The notes: generated by a model not told the origin, from the sequence alone. A DNA stretch of 10,243 nt from Pseudomonadota bacterium (GCA_030635485.1 DAOVYS010000077.1:1-10243), one strand, 5' to 3'. Positions 1 through 6,108 are shown, counted from the first letter of the stretch. Translations and numbers: made by a program.

Positions 1-65
1 ACCCCGACAGAGGCAATATAAAGATCAGGGAGTTCAGGCCACTGTTTCACGACACGGTTATTCAC
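1..65 (-). CDS. Possible start of a gene following mtnA (cut off by window edge)
   Basis: Three bases after the mtnA stop, a GTG opens a frame that stays open for 21 codons to the window edge, reading roughly VNNRVVKQWPELPDLYIASV. A second GTG at 50 would give VKQWPELPDLY. No convincing Shine-Dalgarno precedes either start, so translation would have to be coupled to mtnA. I do not recognise the product from so few residues. The tight spacing and shared strand are the only support for a fifth gene in this cluster, and it could be a chance open frame. Confidence 0.3.
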   Translation of the reverse strand, partial: MNNRVVKQWPELPDLYIASVG

Positions 66-88
66 CGTTTAGGGTTGTGACCGCTTAC
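57..88. repeat. Degenerate copy of the GTRANNNNTYAC repeat at the mtnA 3' end
   Basis: GTGACCGCTTAC at 77-88 fits the 12-bp palindrome shared with the repeats at 4821-4937, 6048-6066 and 8012-8075. Read on the minus strand it is GTAAGCGGTCACAACCC, matching the extended half-element (GTAAGCGTTCACC and relatives). A second, imperfect half in the opposite direction, GTTATTCACC, lies at 57-66 and would give a small inverted pair around the mtnA stop codon. The 77-88 match is exact to the pattern; the partner half is weak. Confidence 0.4.
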
Positions 89-1193
89 CTTTATGCTCCG
101 GATAAAGTTCCAGAATAGCATCTTCTCCGGCCGCAACAACACCTCTTTCCGTAATGAGTCCTGTTATAAGCCTTGACGGAGTAATATCAAATGCATAGTT
201 TGCGGTTTCCGTTTCTTCCGGGGCAATAAGAACTGTTTCAATCTCACCATCTGCCGTCTTTCCGGACACATATTTTATTTCATCCGATGATCTCTGTTCT
301 ATAGGAATATCCGAGATATTGTCACCAATATTCCAGTCAAAAGTGGAAGAGGGGAGGGCGACGTAAAAGGGTATCCGGTTGTCACGCGCCGCCACCGCCT
401 TCAGATAGGTGCCGATCTTGTTTGCAACGTTTCCTGTTCTTGTTGTACGATCCGTACCCACTATCACCATGTCCACCAATCCATTCTGCATCAGATGACC
501 GCCTGTATTATCCGGGATCAGTGTGTGGGGAATTCCCTCTTGTTTTAATTCCCAGGCGGTGAGTTTGGCTCCCTGCAACCAGGGCCGTGTCTCGTCCACC
601 CAGACATGTATCTTGATTCCTGCCCTGTGGGCCGCATAAATCGGAGCTGTTGCCGAACCGTAATCCACAAAGGCGAGCCAGCCGGCATTACAGTGGGTGA
701 GTATGTTAACAACAGAGTCCGGTTTTAAGCGGCTTATTTCTTCAATTACGGTTTTACCGTGCAGCCCGATATTTCTGCAGAATTCAACATCTTCATCAGC
801 AATCGCGCATGCGGTTGAAAAACTCGCTTTTATTTTTGCTTCAAGGCTATGTTCAGCGCTAATTGTCTGGAGTTGCCTTTTAACAGCCCATGCAAGATTA
901 CCGGCAGTGGGGCGAGTGGCCAGGATTTTTTCAGATGACTCTTTTATATGTTCATCCGCTCTCTTTGCGGGCGCGGAAAGAGCGGCTATATACATTCCAA
1001 ATCCGGCTGTTGCACCGATAAGACCGGCGCCTCGCACATGCATGTCCCGAATGGCTGTTTCAAAATCCTGTACGGTTTTTAAATCTTCCACAACAAACTC
1101 ATGGGGAAGGTGACGCTGATCTATAATGCGGATGATTTTGTTATCACCTTTGTCAGGCCAGATGGTCCTGTAATTGACTCCGTTTACTTTCAT
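69..1193 (-). CDS. mtnA: MtnA-type aldose-1-phosphate isomerase (S-methyl-5-thioribose-1-phosphate isomerase family)
   Basis: 374 residues, about the usual length for the eIF2B-alpha-like MtnA family. These cytoplasmic enzymes convert 5-methylthioribose-1-phosphate (or 5-deoxyribose-1-phosphate in relatives) to the matching ribulose-1-phosphate in salvage of methylthioadenosine or 5'-deoxyadenosine. Both catalytic residues are visible: Cys168 in LTHCNAG and Asp248 in IVGTDR. Other family blocks are TRPTAGNL (93-100), ETRPWLQGAKLTAWEL (201-216), NKIGTYLKA (258-266) and PFYVALPSSTFDW (275-287). Several blocks depart from the form I know for classical MtnA: RGAGLIG for RGAPAIG, and DNTGGHLM for DNMAA-type. 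It may therefore belong to a divergent subfamily with a different substrate. The ATG at 1193 follows the Mut7-C stop by 18 bp with only a weak AGGGA upstream. The last six codons overlap a copy of the dispersed GTRANNNNTYAC repeat. Family assignment is secure; the substrate is not. Confidence 0.9.
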   Translation of the reverse strand: MKVNGVNYRTIWPDKGDNKIIRIIDQRHLPHEFVVEDLKTVQDFETAIRDMHVRGAGLIGATAGFGMYIAALSAPAKRADEHIKESSEKILATRPTAGNLAWAVKRQLQTISAEHSLEAKIKASFSTACAIADEDVEFCRNIGLHGKTVIEEISRLKPDSVVNILTHCNAGWLAFVDYGSATAPIYAAHRAGIKIHVWVDETRPWLQGAKLTAWELKQEGIPHTLIPDNTGGHLMQNGLVDMVIVGTDRTTRTGNVANKIGTYLKAVAARDNRIPFYVALPSSTFDWNIGDNISDIPIEQRSSDEIKYVSGKTADGEIETVLIAPEETETANYAFDITPSRLITGLITERGVVAAGEDAILELYPEHKGKRSQP

Positions 1194-1211
1194 GTTTGTT
1201 TCATGTCCCTG

Positions 1212-1967
1212 TTATTCGCATTCGCAGGCCCCAAGTACGCTTTTCAGGACCTTTTCCATCTTTTCCCTGTGAGACCCCTGCCAGTACAGCTTATCGCAGT
1301 CCGGGCAGATGTGAAAAGAGTCGTAATATTTTTTTGTCAAAGGCTTAAGCCGATGAATTATCCGCTCCTTGGCAACAGGAACCAAATTTCCGTTGCAAAC
1401 AAGACATCTGGAAAATGGTGAAACCTTGTCACTCAAACAAAACAGATTAATTATTTCGGCAAGTTGTTTTTTGGGATCGACTTCTCGCACCAGATGACCG
1501 AATATCACATTTTTTCTTTTCAGCAGGTTACAATCTTTTGTAAGGAGGATCCTTTTTTCCTGCTCAGAGATTTCCGCGAGTTCCGGATCGGTCATCCCGT
1601 TTTTATAAAAGGTGTCAAAACCCGACATCCTTAAAAAGGTTGCCAGTTTTCCAACATTCACGTCAACCACGAATCGGATTTGCTTAAGAGGTTCCGGCCG
1701 CAGGAGAGAAGGCGAAAAGAGGTCAAAAGGTGGCGTCAACCCAAACACATCCACCTGATCCGTATCCTTGGCAATATATTCAAAAGTGACCTCTTTATGG
1801 TTAACAAGCAGCCTTTCAATTTCAGCATGCGGTATGCCGAGAGACTCGATCACATCCTTGATGGAGGCCCGTCTGTTAAAGCTGAGGTTGAGACTTCCAT
1901 TTTCATCAGCCGGTTGAGTCAACAGGTCCCCAAGGTTTCCGTGGAATTTGATATGGATTGTGTTCAT
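1212..1967 (-). CDS. Mut7-C RNase-like protein with N-terminal ubiquitin-like domain and C-terminal zinc ribbon
   Basis: 251 residues from the ATG at 1967. The frame extends to a TTG at 1991, but that codon sits on the T-tract of a terminator, and MNTIHIKFHG is a natural beta-grasp N-terminus. Three parts are visible. Residues 1-80 resemble the Mut7-C ubiquitin-like (beta-grasp) domain. Residues about 97-175 match the Mut7-C PIN-like domain, with acidic candidates Asp102 (VVDVNVGKLATFLRMSGFDT) and Asp145 (ILLTKDCNLL). The C-terminus carries a zinc ribbon, CLVC at 188-191 and CPDC at 221-224, followed by WQGSH. The Mut7-C family is predicted to be an RNase; substrates are largely unknown. No clear Shine-Dalgarno is visible. 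It lies 18 bp ahead of mtnA on the same strand and is separated from the aldolase gene by a terminator. Its link to the metabolic neighbours is unexplained. Confidence 0.82.
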   Translation of the reverse strand: MNTIHIKFHGNLGDLLTQPADENGSLNLSFNRRASIKDVIESLGIPHAEIERLLVNHKEVTFEYIAKDTDQVDVFGLTPPFDLFSPSLLRPEPLKQIRFVVDVNVGKLATFLRMSGFDTFYKNGMTDPELAEISEQEKRILLTKDCNLLKRKNVIFGHLVREVDPKKQLAEIINLFCLSDKVSPFSRCLVCNGNLVPVAKERIIHRLKPLTKKYYDSFHICPDCDKLYWQGSHREKMEKVLKSVLGACECE

Positions 1968-1989
1968 TGGTTTGCAGTATACATGTATC

Positions 1990-2030
1990 AAAAAAGGCCA
2001 CTTCCCTCATAAAAGGAAATGGCCTTTTTT
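1990..2030 (-). terminator. Rho-independent terminator after the LsrF-like aldolase gene
   Basis: Arms at 1990-2005 and 2015-2030 form a 16-bp stem with a 9-nt loop. In minus-strand RNA every position pairs (one G-U); in plus-strand RNA there is one C-A mismatch. The stem runs from a GGCC core into an A-tract on one side and a T-tract on the other, so it has terminator shape in both directions. It starts 26 bp past the aldolase stop codon and ends about 20 bp before the Mut7-C ATG. It should therefore stop most aldolase transcripts before they enter Mut7-C and mtnA. Confidence 0.85.
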
Positions 2031-2056
2031 GTGTCCAGTCACAATCAAATCCGGCA

Positions 2057-2929
2057 TTACTTATTCTTCAGATCCTGGAACATTTCATATGCCTGTTCAG
2101 GCTTCATGTCGTCGTGCACAACAGCCTTTACTGCCTGGATCATTGCAACAGGCGCTTCGGACTGGAAGATGTTTCTTCCCATATCGACTCCCGAGGCCCC
2201 TTTCTGAACAGCGTTATATGCCATGGTAAGCGCATCCAGTTCAGCCATTTTTTTGCCGCCTGCCATCACGATGGGCACGGGGCAGCTTGCGGTTACTGTC
2301 TCAAAACCTTCAGGAATGTAATAGGTCTTTACATAATGCGCACCAAGTTCCGCACACATCCTGCATGCAAGACGGAAGTAGCGGGCGTCCCGATTCATGG
2401 TTTTGCCGACCGCGGTGACAGCCAGGATCGGAATACCATACCTTGATCCCATATCAACGAGACGTGTCATGTTGTTGATAGTCTGTGTTTCATATTCTCC
2501 ACCAATAAAGACCTGGACGGCAAGGGCTGCTACGTTTAGACGAACAGCATCCTCAATGCTTACTGCAATATGTTCGTTGGAGAGTTCTTTCAGGATGCTG
2601 GGCCCTCCGCTTGCCCTCAGAACAATAGCCTTGGTGTATGAGGGAGGAACGTTTGAGCGCAGGATTCCTCTTGTGAGCATCAGGGTATCAGCATACGGTG
2701 CAATCGGCATTATCTTTACGTCAATACGCTCAAGGCCGGTCGTCGGTCCCTGGAAGTAGCCGTGGTCAACAGCAAGCATTACTGTGCGTCCTGACTTTGG
2801 GTTGAAAATTCGGGCCATGCGGTTTTTCATGCCCCAGCCCAGCTCATTACACCCTTTTAGAAAAAAACCTTCACATTCAGCTGGCGAATCAAGACAAAAA
2901 TCTTTACCTTCCTTATCCGGTGCCGGCAT
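2057..2929 (-). CDS. lsrF: LsrF-like class I aldolase/thiolase (DhnA family)
   Basis: 290 residues, against about 291 for E. coli LsrF, with long shared stretches that I recognise: IFNPKSGRTVMLAVDHGYFQ (41-60), GPTTGLERID (61-70), TRGILRS (86-92), ASGVDMGRNIFQS (245-257). LsrF acts on phosphorylated autoinducer-2 breakdown product (3-hydroxy-5-phosphonooxypentane-2,4-dione) in the cytoplasm. The DhnA family also includes class I fructose-bisphosphate aldolases and ADH synthase. Lys201 in VKTYYIPEGFE is the expected Schiff-base lysine. The ATG at 2929 is preceded by an excellent AAGGAGG about 8 bases upstream. It lies 31 bp after the dehydrogenase gene, so the two are probably co-transcribed and stopped by the terminator at 1990-2030. 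No other lsr genes (transporter, kinase, regulator, lsrG) are in view. The nearby MtnA-type isomerase suggests a deoxy- or methylthio-pentulose phosphate substrate instead; that is inference. Confidence 0.88.
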   Translation of the reverse strand: MPAPDKEGKDFCLDSPAECEGFFLKGCNELGWGMKNRMARIFNPKSGRTVMLAVDHGYFQGPTTGLERIDVKIMPIAPYADTLMLTRGILRSNVPPSYTKAIVLRASGGPSILKELSNEHIAVSIEDAVRLNVAALAVQVFIGGEYETQTINNMTRLVDMGSRYGIPILAVTAVGKTMNRDARYFRLACRMCAELGAHYVKTYYIPEGFETVTASCPVPIVMAGGKKMAELDALTMAYNAVQKGASGVDMGRNIFQSEAPVAMIQAVKAVVHDDMKPEQAYEMFQDLKNK

Positions 2930-2960
2930 CTATTAATCCTCCTTATAATATTTAAACATT

Positions 2961-3992
2961 CTATTCCTGTGGTCTGATGATGACCTTTATAGCCCTACCC
3001 GCCTCGGCGGCCAGGCGGAAACCTTTAACCGTATCCGAAAGACCCAGTCTATGTGTAATCATCTCTTCCACCTTGATTCGTTTTCGTGCAATAAGTTCAA
3101 GAGCGGTTGCGCAATCGGAAGGGCTTGCGGCATAGGTTGTAGTGACCGTGACATCCCGTCTCCAGAAGAGATCGTTTATGGACAAGGGTATTGTAACACC
3201 CTCCATGGTAGGTGCAAAAACCAGAATGGTGCCACCTCGTTCCACAGCATTAAACGCCTGTAGAAAAACAGATTTCGCGGTTGCGCACACCACCACGATA
3301 TCAGCTCCGCGGCCGTTGTTGTTTTCTCTGATAAGGGATGGGATATCCTCTCCTGCATGAAAGGCCAGGTCAGCGCCGAATTTTTTTGCAGCTTCAAGAC
3401 GGTGCCCGTCTATATCTGTGGCGATTACAAGTCCCGCCCCGGTTGCGGCAGCCAGGTTTGTATGGAGAAGTCCAGAGATGCCGCTTCCCAGGACCAGAAC
3501 AGTTGCACCGGGTCTCAATCTTGCCCTGGACTGCCCCCGCAGCACGCATCCTAATGGTTCGACAAAGGTTCCTTCGTCATAACTTACACTGTCCGGGAGT
3601 TTCCATATTCCGGATCGGACGTTTATGGCATGAAGTCTTGTGTATTCACAGAATCCGCCCGGCATAAATCTGGTTCGGCCGAGAAGTGTGTCGCACATTG
3701 TTTCGTGACCGGTCCGGCAGTAATGACAATTACTGCATGGAACATGATGAGTGGCAACGATTCGGTCTCCCAGTTTAAATGATTCTACCCCCTGGCCGAC
3801 CTCAACCACCTCGCCCGCTGTTTCGTGACCTAGAATAAGTGGGGCTTTGTGAATTCGGTACCACTCCATAAGATCGCTTCCGCAGATGCCGCTCGAGTGA
3901 ATTTTCATGAGCAGTTCGCCTGGTCCGATAGAGGGTTTGGGCGCCTCTTCGATCCGGACATCCCGGTTGTTGTAATACATTGCAACGCGCAT
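2961..3992 (-). CDS. Zinc-dependent medium-chain alcohol/polyol dehydrogenase
   Basis: 343 residues from the ATG at 3992 (MRVAMYYNNRDVRIEE, a typical MDR N-terminus). The frame opens at a TTG at 4013, seven codons earlier; neither start has a good Shine-Dalgarno. Catalytic zinc ligands are Cys37 (GICGSD), His56-Glu57 (LGHE) and Glu145 (FVEP). Structural zinc cysteines are at 86, 89, 92 and 100 (CSNCHYC to MC). The Rossmann motif GSGISG is at 169-174, and Asp193 at the end of the second strand favours NAD over NADP. The family includes sorbitol, threonine and galactitol-phosphate dehydrogenases; the substrate cannot be read from sequence. As the first gene before an LsrF-like aldolase, and near an MtnA-type isomerase, it could reduce or oxidise the small aldehyde released by aldol cleavage (lactaldehyde or methylthioacetaldehyde), or act on a sugar phosphate upstream of the aldolase. 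Confidence 0.88.
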   Translation of the reverse strand: MRVAMYYNNRDVRIEEAPKPSIGPGELLMKIHSSGICGSDLMEWYRIHKAPLILGHETAGEVVEVGQGVESFKLGDRIVATHHVPCSNCHYCRTGHETMCDTLLGRTRFMPGGFCEYTRLHAINVRSGIWKLPDSVSYDEGTFVEPLGCVLRGQSRARLRPGATVLVLGSGISGLLHTNLAAATGAGLVIATDIDGHRLEAAKKFGADLAFHAGEDIPSLIRENNNGRGADIVVVCATAKSVFLQAFNAVERGGTILVFAPTMEGVTIPLSINDLFWRRDVTVTTTYAASPSDCATALELIARKRIKVEEMITHRLGLSDTVKGFRLAAEAGRAIKVIIRPQE

Positions 3993-4078
3993 AGAATTAG
4001 GTTGTTGTGTCAAGTGGTTTAAGATTTGGCGGTTTTTGCTATCCCGCTTACAAGGTTTGGATGAAAATGTAGCCCAAG

Positions 4079-4109
4079 ATTATAAAGATTACAATAGCCT
4101 TTTGGTGAA
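4079..4109 (-). promoter_or_regulatory. Possible promoter of the dehydrogenase-aldolase unit
   Basis: On the minus strand a perfect TATAAT (4079-4084) lies about 90 bases before the dehydrogenase ATG. The best -35 match is TTCACC at 4104-4109, with a long 19-base spacer. The -10 is good and the -35 poor, so this is only a candidate. The 235-bp gap between the divergent genes (3993-4227) otherwise shows AT-rich sequence with no clear operator repeat. Confidence 0.25.
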
Positions 4110-4191
4110 CCGGGTTTTGATGAATAAAAATGTTGTGTCGGATCCTGGATTCAGGTTAGATTTGTGGATTGTTTGATTAGTTTAATTTACA

Positions 4192-4220
4192 AAAACCCCG
4201 AGGGACAAAAGTGAGGTTTT
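4192..4220 (+). promoter_or_regulatory. Small hairpin covering the ribosome-binding site of the 198-residue protein gene
   Basis: AAAACCCC (4192-4199) can pair with GAGGTTTT (4213-4220) at seven of eight positions. The second arm contains the GAGG that is the only plausible Shine-Dalgarno for the ATG at 4228. It may reduce translation by hiding the site. The stem is short and could be chance. Confidence 0.25.
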
Positions 4221-4227
4221 AAAAGAT

Positions 4228-4824
4228 ATGGCGGAAATAAAGAGCACTCTTCAAAAGGTCATGGAGAAATTGGCCGAAATGGATGCTGCTTCAGATGGCG
4301 GAGATGAGTTCGATTCCGAAGAAAAGATCAAGGATGGGATGCGTCTCGGCGCCCGTTTTCTGCGCGGCGAGGTCTCGGGACTGGACCAGGTTTTAGACGA
4401 TTATTCAGAGGCGGATAGACCGTTGATCATGAAGGGCGTTGCCCGGACGATGCTTCGTAACATCGTTCTTCCGAGAGAGGCTGGTAAGCAGAAAGAATCG
4501 GAAATGGCCATGCAGGGACTCCTTGAGATAAGCCGTGGAAGCAGCCGGATGGTGGATGTGTGTACAGACATGAAACAAAACCTTGACCGCTATCTTGACA
4601 ACAAGGAGCAATACCGTAAACAGCTTGAAGCTGCCTTTTTGTCGCAGATGGAGATGATGGAGGGTTCGGTTGCACAGCAGACCGGCATGTCCATAAAGCT
4701 TGAACCGTCCCAACATCCGAAATTTCAGGAGGAGTGGATGAAGGTTGTTACCGGTCTTAATGATCAGTACTCCAATGTTCTGGAGCAGCAGAAGGCGATG
4801 GTGGAGCAGTTTTTAATTTTGTAA
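4228..4824 (+). CDS. Uncharacterised helical, methionine-rich protein, 198 residues
   Basis: I do not recognise this protein. It starts at the ATG at 4228 with GAGG 11 bases upstream. It is strongly charged and appears almost wholly alpha-helical. It has an amphipathic N-terminal helix (3-20), an acidic linker (22-35, rich in Asp/Glu/Gly), and heptad-like segments around 112-145 and 165-195 that could form coiled coils. It has 16 methionines (about 8%), a single Cys112, no signal peptide and no membrane segment, so it is probably cytoplasmic. The GMRLGARFLRGEVSGLD block (37-53) looks like a conserved core. The gene is divergent from the dehydrogenase and is followed, 129 bp later, by a peptidase gene; a large inverted-repeat element fills that gap. 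The TAA stop is itself part of that repeat. Coding character is convincing (good start, full-length frame, consistent composition), but no function can be given. Confidence 0.8.
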   Translation: MAEIKSTLQKVMEKLAEMDAASDGGDEFDSEEKIKDGMRLGARFLRGEVSGLDQVLDDYSEADRPLIMKGVARTMLRNIVLPREAGKQKESEMAMQGLLEISRGSSRMVDVCTDMKQNLDRYLDNKEQYRKQLEAAFLSQMEMMEGSVAQQTGMSIKLEPSQHPKFQEEWMKVVTGLNDQYSNVLEQQKAMVEQFLIL

Positions 4825-4937
4825 GCGTTCACCAGCACCCCAAGGGCACTTCCTTCGGGCGTACAGAAGCCTGGGGCACTGGTAAACGCTTACACGCCTG
4901 GGGTTCCCGTAAGTTTGTACCCCCGGTGAACGGTTAC
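4821..4937. repeat. Compound inverted-repeat element between two plus-strand genes
   Basis: Outer arms at 4821-4841 and 4873-4893 match at 18 of 21 positions. The three differences are transitions that become G-U pairs in minus-strand RNA. Inside, AGGGCACTTC and GAAGCCT extend the stem imperfectly. A second, weaker hairpin follows at 4909-4937: GTAAGTTTGTACC against GGTGAACGGTTAC, 9 of 13 matching. The element contains three exact GTRANNNNTYAC palindromes: 4821-4832, 4882-4893 and 4926-4937. No T-tract follows, so it is not a standard terminator. It looks like a compound REP- or MITE-like element, and it begins on the stop codon of the preceding gene. Confidence 0.75.
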
Positions 4938-4953
4938 TTTTAATTGAACTAAA

Positions 4954-6051
4954 ATGACCAGCGAATTATTGAATATAATCCGGTTGAGGCTGAAACGCAG
5001 AAAACTGGATGCACTTCTTGTTACCCAGCCCGAGAACAGGCGATATTTAAGTGGGTACACACCAAAAGACACCTCGATTCAGGAAAGCTCCGGAACGTTG
5101 TTGATTCCTGTAAAAGGCACGCCTTTTCTGCTCACCGATTCCAGATTTTTGCTTCAGGCTGAAAAAGAGGCCAAAGGCTTTAAAATCGAGTTGTATCAGC
5201 GCGGCCTTATATTCCTGCTTAAAAGACTGTTGGAGCAGTTTTCTATAAAACGGCTGGCCTTTGAGAGTCATTATACGCTTCATTCGACGGCAACCACCCT
5301 GATTAACGCAGCGGAAAAGGTGGGAGTAGAAGCGGTTCCCCTGACCGGTCTTGTGGAAAAGCTGCGCTCCATAAAAACCGGTACAGAGCTTAAAAAGATT
5401 CAGAGATCGGTAGAGCTTAACGAAAAGGTGTTTCAGGAAGTTTACAAAGGGCTTTATCCAGGTCAGACGGAACTGGAAGTGGCCGTCAGGATCGAAACCG
5501 TGATGCGAAAAATGGGAGCCGAAGGCCCCAGTTTTGAATCAATAGTTGCAGGTGGCCCTAACGGCGCAATGCCGCATGCGGTCCCGTCCGGACGGAAGCT
5601 GAAAAAAGGTGAACCCATTGTGATAGACATGGGCTTGATATTGGACGGCTATTGTTCCGACATGACCCGCACCGTGGTGCTCGGGACACCGGATGGACGG
5701 ACGGTTGAGCTTTTCAGGCTTGTCAGAAAGGCGCAACTGGCGGGAATCAAGCGGATAAGGGACGGAGTTGCGGCAAAGGAAGCGGACCGGGCCGCAAGGG
5801 ATATTATTTCAGATGCGGGATACGGTGCACAATTTGGCCACGGCCTCGGCCACGGCGTGGGCCTGGCGGTTCATGAAGCCCCTTCTCTCAACAGACGCAG
5901 CCGGAAAAAATTAAAATCAGGAATGGTTGTGACTGTGGAACCGGGAATTTATATCCCGGGGTGGGGCGGGATAAGGCTTGAAAATATGGTTGCGGTGACG
6001 AAAAACGGCTGCCATGTTCTTAATAAAGATACTACCTTTCTTGATCTGTAA
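4954..6051 (+). CDS. Xaa-Pro aminopeptidase/dipeptidase, peptidase family M24B
   Basis: 365 residues, typical of short bacterial PepQ/PepP-like enzymes that cleave N-terminal X-Pro bonds in the cytoplasm. The creatinase-type N-terminal domain (1-135) carries the usual LDALLVTQPENRRYLSGYT. The C-terminal pita-bread domain shows all five metal ligands in order: Asp225 (VIDMG), Asp236 (SDMTRT), His300 (GHGVG), Glu329 (TVEPGIY) and Glu343 (RLENM). His307 (VHE) and His208 (MPHA) are the expected catalytic histidines. The ATG at 4954 gives a standard N-terminus, though no Shine-Dalgarno is visible. The repeat at 4821-4937 ends 16 bp upstream, so translation or promoter signals would have to lie in or against that repeat. 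The TAA stop lies inside another copy of the repeat (6048). It is convergent with aroK. Whether it is an aminopeptidase or a dipeptidase cannot be told from sequence alone. Confidence 0.92.
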   Translation: MTSELLNIIRLRLKRRKLDALLVTQPENRRYLSGYTPKDTSIQESSGTLLIPVKGTPFLLTDSRFLLQAEKEAKGFKIELYQRGLIFLLKRLLEQFSIKRLAFESHYTLHSTATTLINAAEKVGVEAVPLTGLVEKLRSIKTGTELKKIQRSVELNEKVFQEVYKGLYPGQTELEVAVRIETVMRKMGAEGPSFESIVAGGPNGAMPHAVPSGRKLKKGEPIVIDMGLILDGYCSDMTRTVVLGTPDGRTVELFRLVRKAQLAGIKRIRDGVAAKEADRAARDIISDAGYGAQFGHGLGHGVGLAVHEAPSLNRRSRKKLKSGMVVTVEPGIYIPGWGGIRLENMVAVTKNGCHVLNKDTTFLDL

Positions 6052-6066
6052 GCATTCACAGGCACC
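6048..6066. repeat. Single copy of the GTRANNNNTYAC repeat at the peptidase stop codon
   Basis: GTAAGCATTCACAGGCACC matches the left arm of the 4821 element closely (GTAAGCGTTCACCAGCACC). It starts on the last base of the final sense codon, so its TAA is the stop codon of the M24B peptidase, in the same phase as at 4821. No good opposing arm follows within the 139-bp intergenic gap, so it looks like a lone or decayed half. Confidence 0.6.
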
Positions 6067-6108
6067 GCATCTGCACGTAATTATGGCAACCGGCATAGGT
6101 GGGCTATA

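Noticed and set aside
1965..1990. TATACT upstream of the Mut7-C ATG as a -10 box
   Set aside because: The position 17 bases upstream is GAAGTG, not -35-like, and the transcript would start almost on the ATG; not enough to call a promoter.
1958..2446. Plus-strand 162-codon open frame spanning the terminator and aldolase gene
   Set aside because: Antisense to the LsrF-like gene and running through the terminator hairpin; no family resemblance.
2057..2929. ADH synthase of the alternative aromatic precursor pathway
   Set aside because: Same DhnA family and tempting given aroE/aroK in the window, but the sequence blocks match LsrF much more closely and no DHQ synthase II gene is nearby.
3992..4013. 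TTGACA at 4013-4008 (minus strand) as a -35 box, or TTG at 4013 as the dehydrogenase start
   Set aside because: No -10 box follows at the right distance, and the TTG has no Shine-Dalgarno and adds residues atypical of the family; ATG at 3992 fits better.
4821..4937. Intrinsic terminator for the 198-residue gene
   Set aside because: Strong hairpin but no T-tract after either stem; the composition and recurrence elsewhere fit a dispersed repeat better.
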